Source of the DNA: an uncultured Bradyrhizobium sp.
GTDB taxonomy: Bacteria > Pseudomonadota > Alphaproteobacteria > Rhizobiales > Xanthobacteraceae
Direction: 5' to 3'
Length of the DNA: 64,000 bases
Assembly: GCF_936943645.1 (NCBI RefSeq)
Contig: NZ_CAKZJO010000081.1
Span: forward strand, 104,440-168,439
In this document: piece by piece, positions 8,283 through 17,597 of the stretch
Position numbering within the stretch: the first letter of the stretch is position 1
Layout: the number at the start of each line of letters is the position of its first letter
Program-made: the position numbers and the translations under genes
Notes under the pieces: generated by a model
The model's database searches: none
The model's input: only the letters and a program-made list of their open reading frames with translations
What the model was told of the DNA's origin: nothing

Positions 8283-11200
8283 TCAGAACGTCAGCTTGAC
8301 CCGCGCCGCGCCGGTATAGGCTTGGCTGTTCGCGGCGAACTCGCCGTCGAAGGTCGTCGTCAGGCTCAGGCTCGGCGTGAACCAGGTGGTGAGGCCGAGC
8401 GAGACGGCCGCCGCATCTGGCTTGGACTTGGCGCCCGTGGTGGTGAAGTCCGAGCCGGGGATGCCGGTCAGGAAGGCCGTGGTCTGGGCCGCCTGCGCGT
8501 AATAATGCGCCCAGCCCGCCTTCGCGAAGCCCTGCATGGCGAGCCCGCCGAACTCCATGGTGCCGCGAGTATCGAGGCCGAGGGTCGAGCGCGTGGTCGT
8601 GCCGGTCTGGCCCTGGACCGTGAGGCCGCCGACCGCAGCACCGCCCGCAATCGCGTCCTGCTCACTGAAGCCCGGCGTGCGCATGCTGTGCGCGTCGAAG
8701 GCGGCATAGGGCGAGAAGGCGACGCGGGCGAGCCTCGCCACCTCGAAGGCCGCCTCGATGCGTCCGCTCCACACCGTCGGCCGGTAGCGGCCAGTCACGT
8801 CGGTGAGCCCGAGAACGGGGATGGCGCGATGCGTCGTCACGTCCATCCAGGAGAAAGCAGCCGCCGCCGTCAGCGTCAGCGCGCCGGTCCGCGTCGTGCC
8901 GTAGGTGCCGAACTGCGCCACGTTGGCGGAAGCGGAGCCGAGACCGCCGGCGAGCGAGCTCGACGCCGAACCGCCGGCCGCGGCAATGCCGATCATCGTC
9001 GCGGGACTGAAGCGGATGTCGATTCCGCTGACGAATTGCGTGGCGCGCGACGTCGAGCGGGCCGAGCCGACATCGGCATCGCCGCTGGTCGTCCGGTACG
9101 AAGTGACCGGGCCGCCCCAGACGCTGTAGGTCGGCCCATAGCCACGCACGCCCGCCGTTGCACCGGTCGCCTTGTCGATGGCCCCGACGCCAGCCGGACG
9201 CGACATCGAAGCATAGGCGAGCGCCGGATTGGCCGAGGGATCGCGCCCCTCACCGTGAATGTCCGTCATTGCGCCAAGGAACTGACCCCCGACCTGAACA
9301 CCCATCCGCTGGACGGAGGAATGGACCTCGCCCGTGAGCTGATCGAGCTCGGAATCCAGCATGTCGTCGGTCGAATTGTAGAGCGCGAACAGCGGATTCA
9401 TGTTGGCACCGGCGGCGGCTGCGTTGTCGATCGCCACGGCCACCTTGTCCCTGTCGGTCCTTGCCTCCGAGTTGGCCGGCGTCGGCGTGGTGACTTCCGT
9501 CGTCACCGTCGTCGTGCCGCCTGATGTCGTCGTGGTCGAGGTCGGCGTCACCGCCTTGGTCGGATTTTCCGAGAGCGTGGCGAGCCGGCCCGGCGTCAGC
9601 GTCATCTGCACTTGCGAGCCGCTATAGGTCACGGAGGTCACGAGCCCCGCGCCGACCAGCGAGCGATCGAAGCTGCCGAAGGTGCCGTTGACGCCGCCGG
9701 TCGCCGACAACAGCGTATAGGGCGTGCTGAACGAATAGGAGCCGCCGAGCGTCTGCGCCTTCAACGTACCATCGAGCGCAGCCGTACCGGTGACCCTGAC
9801 GAGATCCGAGGTCGCTCCGTGAATGCTGGCAAAATAAGTGCCGGTCGCACCAAAGGTGAGATCGCCATTGATGGTCAGCGTCTGCGGCGTGCCGAGACCC
9901 AGCCTGCCGTTGACGATCGTCGTGCCGACCTGGCCGGAACCGCCGAAGATGCCGCCCTGCTCCACCGTGACCTGCGAGACGATCGAGCCCGTGACGGCAA
10001 GCGCACCGCCCTGGACCGTGGTCGGGCCGGTGTAGGTGCTGTTGCCCGAAAGGGTCAGCTTGCCGGCGCCGGTCTTGATGAGACCGCCCGGACCGAAGAT
10101 GTCGTTGCCGAAGGTCGAGCTGTAGCCGCGCGTATCGAGCGTCGCGGTGGTGACGAAAGCGCCGTAGCCCTTGACGGCCGCGCCTGCGTTGACGAGGCCC
10201 CAGCCGTAAGTCGCGTCGGGCGTGATGCTGCCGGCGGTGCGGGTGCCGAGCGCTGTCGCCGTCGTCAGCAGCGTCTGCTGCAGGTCGTAATTGGTGAACC
10301 AGGAGAAGGCCTGTTTGACCAGCGCAGCAACGCCGGCAACCGTCGGCGCGGCATAGGATGTGCCGGAGCCCGAGGAGTAGTTCGCGCCGTTGGCGCCGGC
10401 GAGCGTGCTTCCGGCGAGATTGCCGGTGCCGACCGTCGTCGCGCCGGTGAGATCGCCCGGAGCGACCAGACACCAGGCCGCCGCCGATCCGCAGGCGTTG
10501 CTGTACCACGTCGTCACGTTGTTCGCATCGACGGCGCCGACGGCAAGCCAGCCGTTCTGGATGCCGCTGACGACCTTGGGCATGCCGGCGAGAATATCCG
10601 GCGACGGCTGCTTTTCATTGCCGGTGGCGAAGATGAGCAGCGCACCGTTGGCCACGGCGGTTTGCGCGGCGGCGGCGAACTTCGGAAGCTCGGCCACGGC
10701 GGCGGCCGGCGTATAGTCGTCGACGTTGCACTTCGCGCCGCCGTTCTGCGCCGAGTTCGTGCCCGTCGCGCAATTGTTGTTGCCGAGGCTGAGATTGATG
10801 ATCTTGACGCCCTCGTCGACGAGGCCGGTCACGGCCACGCTGAGCTGCTCGTCGAACGCGCCGGGAGGGCTGCCATTGGTGTTGATGGCCGCGACGTAGA
10901 GGCTCGCGTCGAAGGACGAGCCATGCATGCCGGAGCCGTTCCGGGCGCCGGCGATCAGGCTGGAGACGATGCTGCCGTGACTGCCGGTGGTGTCGGAATC
11001 GCTGTTCTGGCCGGCGGGCATCACCGTATACGCGCTCGGGTCGGTTGCGGTCGCATCGAATGCGGTGGTGAAGCGAACGCCGCCGGCGAACTTGCCCGCC
11101 GTCGAGAACTCGAAATTCCTGAGATCGATGCCGGAATCGACGACACCGACCGTCACGCCCTTGCCGGTGAAGCCCGCCGCATAGGCCGCAGCCGCATTGA

Positions 11201-11363
11201 TCTGGTTGAGGGCGCCCGAGGCGAAATATTCCGGCGTCTGAAACGACGCCGCCGATTGCGCAGCTGCAGGCGTCGTCGCCACGGCGGGGAAAAGTGTCAA
11301 GGCAGCGGCGGGTAATGCGGTGCGCCAGCGCGGGGCATCGTGCCGGCTAATCTTCTTCACCAT
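8283..11363 (-). CDS. Subtilisin-family (S8) serine protease autotransporter
   Basis: A type V secreted protease of 1026 residues. Order: a signal peptide (ending near PAAAQS, about residue 37); an S8 protease domain with Asp in VVDSGID, His in GSHGSIV and Ser in GTSYAAPTVAG; an autotransporter-associated beta-strand repeat (KLTLSGNSTYTGPTTVQGG); a Thr/Pro-rich linker; and a C-terminal 12-strand beta-barrel of about 280 residues ending in KLTF, the typical terminal Phe for Bam recognition. The barrel would sit in the outer membrane and expose or release the protease. It is monocistronic. An 11-bp hairpin lies 75-107 bases upstream of the start. The substrate is unknown; related enzymes process surface proteins or act in adhesion. 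Confidence 0.93.
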   Translation of the reverse strand: MVKKISRHDAPRWRTALPAAALTLFPAVATTPAAAQSAASFQTPEYFASGALNQINAAAAYAAGFTGKGVTVGVVDSGIDLRNFEFSTAGKFAGGVRFTTAFDATATDPSAYTVMPAGQNSDSDTTGSHGSIVSSLIAGARNGSGMHGSSFDASLYVAAINTNGSPPGAFDEQLSVAVTGLVDEGVKIINLSLGNNNCATGTNSAQNGGAKCNVDDYTPAAAVAELPKFAAAAQTAVANGALLIFATGNEKQPSPDILAGMPKVVSGIQNGWLAVGAVDANNVTTWYSNACGSAAAWCLVAPGDLTGATTVGTGNLAGSTLAGANGANYSSGSGTSYAAPTVAGVAALVKQAFSWFTNYDLQQTLLTTATALGTRTAGSITPDATYGWGLVNAGAAVKGYGAFVTTATLDTRGYSSTFGNDIFGPGGLIKTGAGKLTLSGNSTYTGPTTVQGGALAVTGSIVSQVTVEQGGIFGGSGQVGTTIVNGRLGLGTPQTLTINGDLTFGATGTYFASIHGATSDLVRVTGTAALDGTLKAQTLGGSYSFSTPYTLLSATGGVNGTFGSFDRSLVGAGLVTSVTYSGSQVQMTLTPGRLATLSENPTKAVTPTSTTTTSGGTTTVTTEVTTPTPANSEARTDRDKVAVAIDNAAAAGANMNPLFALYNSTDDMLDSELDQLTGEVHSSVQRMGVQVGGQFLGAMTDIHGEGRDPSANPALAYASMSRPAGVGAIDKATGATAGVRGYGPTYSVWGGPVTSYRTTSGDADVGSARSTSRATQFVSGIDIRFSPATMIGIAAAGGSASSSLAGGLGSASANVAQFGTYGTTRTGALTLTAAAAFSWMDVTTHRAIPVLGLTDVTGRYRPTVWSGRIEAAFEVARLARVAFSPYAAFDAHSMRTPGFSEQDAIAGGAAVGGLTVQGQTGTTTRSTLGLDTRGTMEFGGLAMQGFAKAGWAHYYAQAAQTTAFLTGIPGSDFTTTGAKSKPDAAAVSLGLTTWFTPSLSLTTTFDGEFAANSQAYTGAARVKLTF

Positions 11364-11437
11364 CGAAAATCATTCCTGGTTTCGCGAAACACTGTTCAGC
11401 GTGCCATCACTGCGTGATCGAAGACGTCCCGGTGTTA

Positions 11438-11470
11438 CCAGGCAGGAGTGGGGGGACCTCTCCTGCCTGG
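11438..11470 (-). promoter_or_regulatory. Perfect 11-bp inverted repeat in the leader of the autotransporter gene
   Basis: CCAGGCAGGAG (11438-11448) pairs with CTCCTGCCTGG (11460-11470) around an 11-base loop. It lies 75-107 bases upstream of the autotransporter start codon. There is no T-run on either side, so it is not a simple terminator. It could be a 5' UTR stem or a protein-binding site. Confidence 0.5.
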
Positions 11471-11980
11471 CAACTGGCAATAGATGGCGCCCGTCGCGGC
11501 GCATGAATGCGCGTGCAACGTGCTAAACGCGAAGAGCCCGTACAGGCAGAACCATGCGGTAGATCGTGTCCGATCGCGGCGACGGCTCTGGAGACTGAGC
11601 AAGCTCTTCGTCAGTTCCCATACGCCATTCTCATTTCGCGCAACACAGGGACATCGTTCGCAACGATCAATGCGGATTGATGTTCAAAGAGACGTCGTGC
11701 ATCGTGCGTCGTGCGCAGGACCAGCGGGGATCACATGAGGTCGAGCGACGATCAGGCGGAATGATCAATGACGATCACAGGGCGCGATCGAGCATTTCGC
11801 CACCGGCGAAGATGCCATTTACGCATGCATGAAGCATAGCGAACGTGAATGCCCGGGCCTTCGCCGCGCCGAAGCGGCATCGGCCGCGCAGGCGGGACAA
11901 GCCCGGGCATCACGACATCCGGTAAGAATTCAAATGCGTTGATCCTGCCTCATCGGTGGAGAGGCAGCGGGCCCAGCGCC
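11471..11980. other. Intergenic region upstream of the autotransporter, no gene seen
   Basis: No reading frame here has a ribosome-binding site together with protein-like composition. The stretch at 11740-11800 has several GATCA-type words close together and is less GC-rich than its surroundings, so promoter or regulator-binding sites are likely, but I cannot assign them. Confidence 0.35.
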
Positions 11981-12670
11981 TCAGCTTTCCGGAGCCGACG
12001 ACGCAATCGGCAGGCTCAGCGGAGCGCCTCCAACGGAGACCGGTCCCAGAGGCTTGGTCTCCCGCGTGTCCCGCACCATCCGCTTGCGCATCGCGGGAGA
12101 CAATCCGTAGCGCGCATGCGCCTTTCGGATGGAGGACGTGACGTCCGACATCGTCATCGTGCTCTGCAGCGCATCGATCTTCGCGATCAGCGACGACAGC
12201 TGCGAGGACATCTTCCTCACATCGACCCGCTCATCCGTGATGCTCTGTCGCAGCGACAGCAGCACCATTGAATCCTGCTGCAGCAAAACCGAGTTCTGAT
12301 CCGCTGCCTGATTGTTCTGTTGCAGCAACGCGGTGTGTTGCTGCTGGGCCGCCTGAATGTCCTTCAACGCAGCGATGACGGGATCCGGCTTTGGCTCGGA
12401 CGCTTCGAAGCGCGGGAGCAGTTCGGCCAGGCGGCCGACATTCAACGACGACAAATCGGCTTGCGACGTATAGACGGCCGCCGCGCCGTTGATGGCCAGG
12501 GCACAGATTGCAAAGGCCAGGATCGATTTGCGGCTGGATCGCTTGACCGGCTCAGGCGCTTCGAGCATCTCGGGTTCATCGCCCGATGCGGCAGCTGCCA
12601 GGGCTGCGGCGTCTAGCTCTTCGGCGAAGCTTGCCGTTTCGAATGTCGTGGTCACGTGCGTGGACCCCAA
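11981..12670 (-). CDS. Single-pass inner-membrane coiled-coil protein
   Basis: 229 residues. An acidic, Ala-rich cytoplasmic N-terminus of about 45 residues is followed by one transmembrane helix (ILAFAICALAINGAAAVY, about 50-67). The periplasmic part is rich in Gln and Leu (QQQHTALLQQNNQAADQ, LLQQDSMVLLSLRQS) with heptad spacing that suggests a coiled coil, then a basic segment (IRKAHARYG...MRKRMVRD) and a Pro/Ser tail. No catalytic motif is visible. The topology resembles small membrane proteins found repeatedly in Bradyrhizobium genomes. It stands alone, with about 320 gene-free bases before the helicase gene. Function unknown. Confidence 0.75.
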   Translation of the reverse strand: MGSTHVTTTFETASFAEELDAAALAAAASGDEPEMLEAPEPVKRSSRKSILAFAICALAINGAAAVYTSQADLSSLNVGRLAELLPRFEASEPKPDPVIAALKDIQAAQQQHTALLQQNNQAADQNSVLLQQDSMVLLSLRQSITDERVDVRKMSSQLSSLIAKIDALQSTMTMSDVTSSIRKAHARYGLSPAMRKRMVRDTRETKPLGPVSVGGAPLSLPIASSAPES

Positions 12671-12992
12671 TGAGCGAGCAACAGGCAGCCGCCCCTGGAA
12701 CGTCCTCGCGACGAGTCCTTGTACGCAGCACCCAACTACAACTGTCTAAAATTGTGAGCATTTTGAATTAATTCCACGTTAGCGGCCTGGCGCGGCGACC
12801 CCGGCCGATTACGGGGCCGTGCAGCCATTCCCAGTCCCACATCCTGGGCAGCGGATCTTCCGAAGATCACATCGTGCAGCTGTTTTGCCCGACGGGAGCA
12901 AACAGGCCCTTCCGCCGGATTCAAAAAGCCTTGCGCCAGCGCCACTTAGCTACTGTGCATGGGGTTGTTTTCGCGTTTTTTGAACCGGCCCA
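12671..12992. other. Intergenic region, no gene seen
   Basis: These 322 bases lie between two leftward genes. On the minus strand, downstream of the helicase stop, a short GCGC-TG-GCGC hairpin is followed by AAGGCTTTTTG near 12920-12940, a possible weak terminator. Nothing else is supported. Confidence 0.35.
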
Positions 12993-15900
12993 CTAACCTT
13001 CGTCCAGCAGCTCGAACAATTCCTCCACCCGGGCAAACGGCGCGTCCTGCATCTTGGCGTGATAGACGACGCGATCACCGTCGCGCTGCAGCGACTTGCC
13101 TCGCGATTTGCGCAAGCGCCCGGGCAGGAACGTCGCGGCGGCCGCCTCGGGGCCGACGTCGAGGCGGATGATGCCTCTGCGCTTGCATTCGAGCCTGAGC
13201 CGGGCGGCGGCGAAGAAGTCACGCGCGACCTTCGGCAGCGGGCCGAAGCGGCGTGCGGTTTCCTCCTCGAGGTCTTCGAGATCGTCCTCGTCAGTGCATC
13301 GTGCAGCACGCGCATAGAGCTCGAGGCGCACCGGCTCGGACTGCACGTAGGTCTCCGGCAGCATGTCCGCGACCGGCAGGTTCAGGTCCGGCACCCACAC
13401 CGCCTGCCCCTCGTCGAGCTTCTCCGAAGCCATCTTGAGGAGGTGGCTGTAGAGCACGGGCCCGAACACCTGGACGTGGCCGGATTGCTGCTCCGAGAAC
13501 AGATCGCCCGCGCCCCTGAGGTCGAGGTCGCGCTCGCTGATCGCAAAGCCCGCGCCGGGCCGGCTGAACTCCTCGAGCACGGCGAGCCGCTTCTCGGATT
13601 GTCCTGATGCCGTCTCGGTCAACAGATGGGCGAAGGCTCGGATGCCGCCGCGGCCGACGCGGCCGCGCAGCTGATGCAGCTGGGCGAGGCCGAACTTCTC
13701 CGGCCAGCACACCACGATGGTGTTGGCGCGGGGAATGTCGAGGCCGCTCTCGACGATGTTGGTTGCGAGCAGCACGTCCGCCCTGCCCTCGACGAAGCTC
13801 ATCATGCGGTCGTCGATCTCGTCGGCCGCCAACCTGCCATGCAGGCAGACGATGCGTAAGTCCGGCGCCACCGCCTGCACCCGCGCCAGCATCGGATCGA
13901 GATCCTGGATGCGCGGGCAGATCAGGAAGCTCTGGCCATGGCGACGTTGCTCGCGCAGCAGCGCCGACGCGATGGCCGCATCCGACAGCGGCGCGATCCG
14001 CGTCGCAACCGGCAGCCGGTGCACCGGGGGCGAGGCGATCACGCTGAGATCGCGGAAGCCGGCAAGGCCCGCGGCGAGCGTGCGCGGGATCGGCGTCGCG
14101 CTCATCATCAGCACATGGGCATTCTTGGCGAGGCCCGACAGCTTGGCCTTCTCGGCCGCGCCAAAATGCTGCTCCTCGTCGATGATGACGAGGCCGAGAT
14201 CGTCGAACCTGACGTCCTTGGCCGTCAACGCCTGCGTGCCGATCACGACCTTGATCCGGCCGCTGCGCAGGCCCTCCCTGGTCTCCCGCAGCTCCGCGCC
14301 CGAGGTTGCCCGCGACAGGTTGCCCACCTCGATGCCGAACGGCGCAAAGCGCTTCTGGAAAGTTGCCACATGCTGGCGGGCGAGCACCGTCGTCGGCACC
14401 GCGATCGCCACCTGCTTGCCCGACAGCACGACAGCGGCCGCCGCGCGCAACGCCACCTCGGTCTTGCCAAACCCGACGTCACCGCAGATCACCCGGTCCA
14501 TGGGATGGCCGGAGGCAAGATCGTCGAGCACGTCGCGGATCGCCTTGGCCTGGTCGATCGTCGTGAAGTAAGGGAAACGCGCGACGAACTTCTCGTAGGC
14601 CGATCCCGGCGGCACCAGCTTTTCGCCGCGCCGCTTGCGGCGCTGGCTGATGTGCTTGGCGAGCGCCTTGCCGGCAATCTGGATCTCGCGCTCGGCTGCC
14701 GTGCGGCGCGCCCACCATGTGCTGCCATCGGCCTTGTCGAGCGCGAGCTTGCCGAGCTCGGCCGCGTAAGGCCACATCATGGCGAGATCGGACGGCGGCA
14801 CCAGCACCGCGTTGTCGCCGGCGAATTTCAGGCGGATCATCTCCCGCAAGCCGCCGCCGCCGGTGTTGACGCTCTGCAGGCCGTCGAGCACGCCGAGGCC
14901 GCGCTGGAGGTGGATCACCACCGTGCCCTGCTCGGGCGCGTCGGCATGGTCAAAGGCCGCGGTCCAGGCGCGCGCCATCGGCTGCGGATGATGCGCCCGG
15001 CTGCCGAGCACGTCGGAGGCCGTCACGACGACGAGCGGTTTCTTCCCCGGCACCACGAAGCCGGCATCGAAATCAGCCAGCAGCGCCGCCTCGCCGCTGC
15101 GGCTCCGCGTCGCCTCGTCCCAGTCCTCGCAGCGCTGTGCCTTGACGCCGCTCATCCGCTCCATCACGCGCAGATCGTCCTCCTGCGCCGCGACGAGGAT
15201 CAGCCGCGATCCGGCCCGGCGTGTCTCCTCGACGAAGGCACGCAGCGCCTTCCGGGTGGATGTCAGCTTGGAAAATTCAGGGATGGTCTGGAAGGACGAG
15301 GCGCGCGGCAGCACCTTCATGCCCTTGGAGAGCTGCGTCCAGTCGCGCCGTCCGAGATATTCGCGCTCACGCTCCGCGCGCGGGGCGGCCTCCTCGATCG
15401 TATCGAGCCAGCCGTCGGCGTGCACCGGGACGCCTGCATCGGCGATCCATTTGGCGCGCCCGCAATAGTCGAACAGCGTCGCGCGCTTGCCGCGTTTGCC
15501 GGCAAGGCCGAGCCGCTCCGACATGGGGTCGACGAGAAGCTCCTTGGTCTCGAAGATGATCCTGTGCTCGTTCGGATCGAACGCCACGATCCTTCTGATC
15601 GCGCGATCCGAATGCTCGATCCGGAACGGCCCCAGCGCGCCCGCGGGGAAGATCTCGAAAGTCTGGCCGTGGAACAAAGCCCCGCCCGGATAATCCGGCT
15701 CGTCGTCCAGATCGTATCCGAGGGATTCGAGGCGCGCCTCGAGCTCGCGCTCGGAGAACGCGCCGCCCACCTTCAGGCTCAGGCTCAGCCGCAACAGGCT
15801 CGCCGGCGACGGCAGGCGCTCCATCACGGCTTCCACCGTCGAGACGAGAAACACCGGCTTCTTGGATTTCGCGAGGCGCCTCAGGACGGAGGCTCTGCGC

Positions 15901-16268
15901 CCTGCGAGCTCGTGCGACGGCTCCAGCTGATCGAACGGCAAGGTGTTCAAGCGCGGAAACACCAGGACCTCGCAGGAGGAATCGAGCGCGTGAATGACGC
16001 TGCCGAGCCGCTCCGCCCTGTTCTCGTTCTCGGCGAGAAAGACGATGCCGCTACGCCCGGACTCTTTCCATCGGGCAAGCAGATGCAGAGCGAGCACCCC
16101 GAGCGGCGACGACGACGAGATCGCGCCGCGCTGTGTCCTTGTGCTCTTCCTCGTCGACGTCTTGTGTGTCGACGTCCTGTTTGGCGACGTCTTCCTCGGC
16201 AACGCCTTCTTCGGCGGCGTCTTGTTCGGGAGCGTCTTGGCCACCCGCGCCTTTTTGGTCTGCCTCAC
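12993..16268 (-). CDS. Mfd-type transcription-repair coupling helicase, probably a divergent second copy
   Basis: Mfd releases stalled RNA polymerase and recruits UvrA. Seen in this 1091-residue product: a UvrB-like N-terminal part (LPFDQLEPSHE, FHGQTFEIFPAG), an RNA-polymerase-interacting segment near 430-500 (HLQRGLGVLDGLQ), then an SF2 motor with Walker A GDVGFGKTEVA (near 596), DEEQ box (near 695), NIVESGLDIPRANT and LHQLRGRVGR (near 863), and a C-terminal TRCF domain. Several positions differ from canonical Mfd: the linker before Walker A is short, and the N-terminus is a Lys/Thr/Pro repeat. Start: GTG 16268 is the first start giving plausible protein; the frame is open to 16547 but that part is Arg-rich and unconvincing. 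Typical Rhizobiales Mfd starts differently, so this may be a paralogue. Confidence 0.8.
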   Translation of the reverse strand: MRQTKKARVAKTLPNKTPPKKALPRKTSPNRTSTHKTSTRKSTRTQRGAISSSSPLGVLALHLLARWKESGRSGIVFLAENENRAERLGSVIHALDSSCEVLVFPRLNTLPFDQLEPSHELAGRRASVLRRLAKSKKPVFLVSTVEAVMERLPSPASLLRLSLSLKVGGAFSERELEARLESLGYDLDDEPDYPGGALFHGQTFEIFPAGALGPFRIEHSDRAIRRIVAFDPNEHRIIFETKELLVDPMSERLGLAGKRGKRATLFDYCGRAKWIADAGVPVHADGWLDTIEEAAPRAEREREYLGRRDWTQLSKGMKVLPRASSFQTIPEFSKLTSTRKALRAFVEETRRAGSRLILVAAQEDDLRVMERMSGVKAQRCEDWDEATRSRSGEAALLADFDAGFVVPGKKPLVVVTASDVLGSRAHHPQPMARAWTAAFDHADAPEQGTVVIHLQRGLGVLDGLQSVNTGGGGLREMIRLKFAGDNAVLVPPSDLAMMWPYAAELGKLALDKADGSTWWARRTAAEREIQIAGKALAKHISQRRKRRGEKLVPPGSAYEKFVARFPYFTTIDQAKAIRDVLDDLASGHPMDRVICGDVGFGKTEVALRAAAAVVLSGKQVAIAVPTTVLARQHVATFQKRFAPFGIEVGNLSRATSGAELRETREGLRSGRIKVVIGTQALTAKDVRFDDLGLVIIDEEQHFGAAEKAKLSGLAKNAHVLMMSATPIPRTLAAGLAGFRDLSVIASPPVHRLPVATRIAPLSDAAIASALLREQRRHGQSFLICPRIQDLDPMLARVQAVAPDLRIVCLHGRLAADEIDDRMMSFVEGRADVLLATNIVESGLDIPRANTIVVCWPEKFGLAQLHQLRGRVGRGGIRAFAHLLTETASGQSEKRLAVLEEFSRPGAGFAISERDLDLRGAGDLFSEQQSGHVQVFGPVLYSHLLKMASEKLDEGQAVWVPDLNLPVADMLPETYVQSEPVRLELYARAARCTDEDDLEDLEEETARRFGPLPKVARDFFAAARLRLECKRRGIIRLDVGPEAAAATFLPGRLRKSRGKSLQRDGDRVVYHAKMQDAPFARVEELFELLDEG

Positions 16269-16528
16269 GTGAATCCGTTTCTGGTCGTAAACCGTCGTCA
16301 ACTGAACGCCAGTCGCCCTCGTTCCGAATCGGCGACGTCGCGCCCTGCATATGGGATTTGCCCGGTGAACGCACGCCTGGTGGCAACGTTCAGCGCGGCG
16401 CTGCGATCCCGCCACAAGGGCCGTTTGATCGAGCTGTGGATGGGAACTGGCGCGGCGCGGGATCTGCGTCCGTCGACGCAACGCTTGGCGCGATTGTAAA
16501 CACCCGGCGCGCAAGAAGATACGAAAAA

Positions 16529-16554
16529 CCCCAGCGCTTGGAGCCACGCTGGGG
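16529..16554 (-). terminator. Rho-independent-type hairpin on the minus strand
   Basis: The minus strand reads CCCCAGCG, a 10-base loop, CGCTGGGG and then TTTTTCG: an 8-bp GC-rich stem followed by a T-run. It would end a leftward transcript that starts to the right of 16554, where no protein gene is evident. Confidence 0.55.
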
Positions 16555-16904
16555 CGTTTCGTTCAAAATGAATTGGTCAAGCAATGACGTCTTCATAGCA
16601 GCAACATCGCCGCTCGCTTGTGAACTGGTTCACACATCATCCGGCAAACAAACGACCTCAGCGCGGGGGCTGAGGTCGCCAACCTTGGTGGGGAAGGTTT
16701 ACTCGCGGCCCGGGGGCTTTGGGGCTTGGGGATGGGCCGAGAGCCAGGATTCGACGCCTGCCGGGCACGGTCGTTCCAAAACTGCAGGCCGGGCATTGGC
16801 CGGGCCGGCACATTCCGTCCCCAACATGCCGGAGCGGAATACCGCATTCGCCGTTTGAGCGCGCCCGCACCGCGCGCTACGATGCTCCTTTTACGGAGGC
16901 TCAT
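16555..16904. other. Structured non-coding region, possible small RNA
   Basis: No protein gene is supported in these 350 bases. They hold three inverted repeats in a row: GTGAAC-TG-GTTCAC (16620-16633), GACCTCAGC with GCTGAGGTC around six bases (16654-16677), and AACCTT with AAGGTT (16681-16699). Together with the minus-strand terminator at 16529-16554 they suggest a leftward non-coding RNA of about 150-200 bases. A 68-codon minus-strand frame starting at 16596 reads through the terminator hairpin and is probably not translated. Confidence 0.4.
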
Positions 16905-17144
16905 TTGAAACCACTGATTTTCATCGCCGCCACAGCGCTGCTTGCAACGGCTCCCGCCCGCTCACAGACGCTGGTCGATCCCAGCAAGGTTGCTCCCGAA
17001 TATCGCGAGGCCGCCGAGAAGCGCCGGGCCGAGCAGTTGCGCCAGCGCGAATGCGCACTGAAGGCGGATCTCGAGAAGGTGCTGCCCAGGGATCGCACCG
17101 CCTTTCTGAACCATTGCCTGGACGCGATGGCGGCCAGGCAATAG
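16905..17144 (+). CDS. Small secreted protein, 79 residues, TTG start
   Basis: Translation is set by a good ribosome-binding site (ACGGAGG at 16893-16899) six bases before TTG 16905; there is no ATG that fits. The product has a signal peptide (KPLIFIAATALLATAPARSQ) and a short helical, charged mature part (EYREAAEKRRAEQLRQRE) with two Cys in RECALK and NHCLD that could form one disulfide. It should be periplasmic. The same architecture (signal peptide, charged helix, two Cys) recurs among Bradyrhizobium small proteins. Upstream in-frame ATGs (from 16719) would add an implausible Arg/Pro-rich sequence. Function unknown. Confidence 0.7.
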   Translation: MKPLIFIAATALLATAPARSQTLVDPSKVAPEYREAAEKRRAEQLRQRECALKADLEKVLPRDRTAFLNHCLDAMAARQ

Positions 17145-17311
17145 CGGCCGCCGGCCTGTTTCAAACCGGCATCGTCCACGGCCAGGACGCGGCCGGGGGA
17201 CGGCGCTTGGCCGCGCGTTCTGCGACATCCGGCCGCGAAAGCCTTCAGGGTTTCTTCAGACTTTTGGGATGAGCTGACGATCCATTTTCAAAGTCATTGT
17301 TGTTCCCGCGC

Positions 17312-17596
17312 ATGAGTTCAGTCCAAATTCAATGCACGCGGTGCAAGAACGTGTTTCGCGATCGCGCCGGGCGGTTGCAGGACGGCTATTCCCGGCAATG
17401 TCCGAGCTGCGAAGTGGTGCTGTTCTTCGCCGAGGACTCTCAACATCCCTTCATCAAGCGCGCGATGCGCAATGCGCGCAAGGTCCGCAAGGAGATGCGC
17501 GAGCTCGAGGCCGCGAAGCTTGCTGCGCCCGAACCGCGGGGCACGCAGTCGAGGAGGTTCGCCGGACGGACGCGATCGGCGGAACGCGAGGACTAG
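17312..17596 (+). CDS. Zinc-ribbon (MJ0042-like) small protein
   Basis: 94 residues. The N-terminus carries a two-pair Cys motif, IQCTRCKNVF followed by RQCPSCEVVLFF, separated by about 18 residues, as in the MJ0042/zinc-ribbon families seen at the N-terminus of alphaproteobacterial regulatory proteins. The rest is basic and helical (RAMRNARKVRKEMREL), so RNA or DNA binding is possible. A TTG at 17297 could add five residues, but the ATG is the simpler choice. It converges tail-to-tail with the NUDIX gene with no spare room (stop at 17596, next stop at 17598). Function unknown. Confidence 0.75.
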   Translation: MSSVQIQCTRCKNVFRDRAGRLQDGYSRQCPSCEVVLFFAEDSQHPFIKRAMRNARKVRKEMRELEAAKLAAPEPRGTQSRRFAGRTRSAERED

Positions 17597-17597
17597 C

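Noticed and set aside
13938..16499. An 853-codon plus-strand frame opposite the Mfd-like gene.
   Set aside because: Shadow of the helicase gene; no domain similarity.
16269..16547. N-terminal extension of the Mfd-like protein by 93 codons.
   Set aside because: The extension is Arg/Cys-rich and unlike any Mfd; GTG 16268 gives a more plausible protein. The true start is still uncertain.
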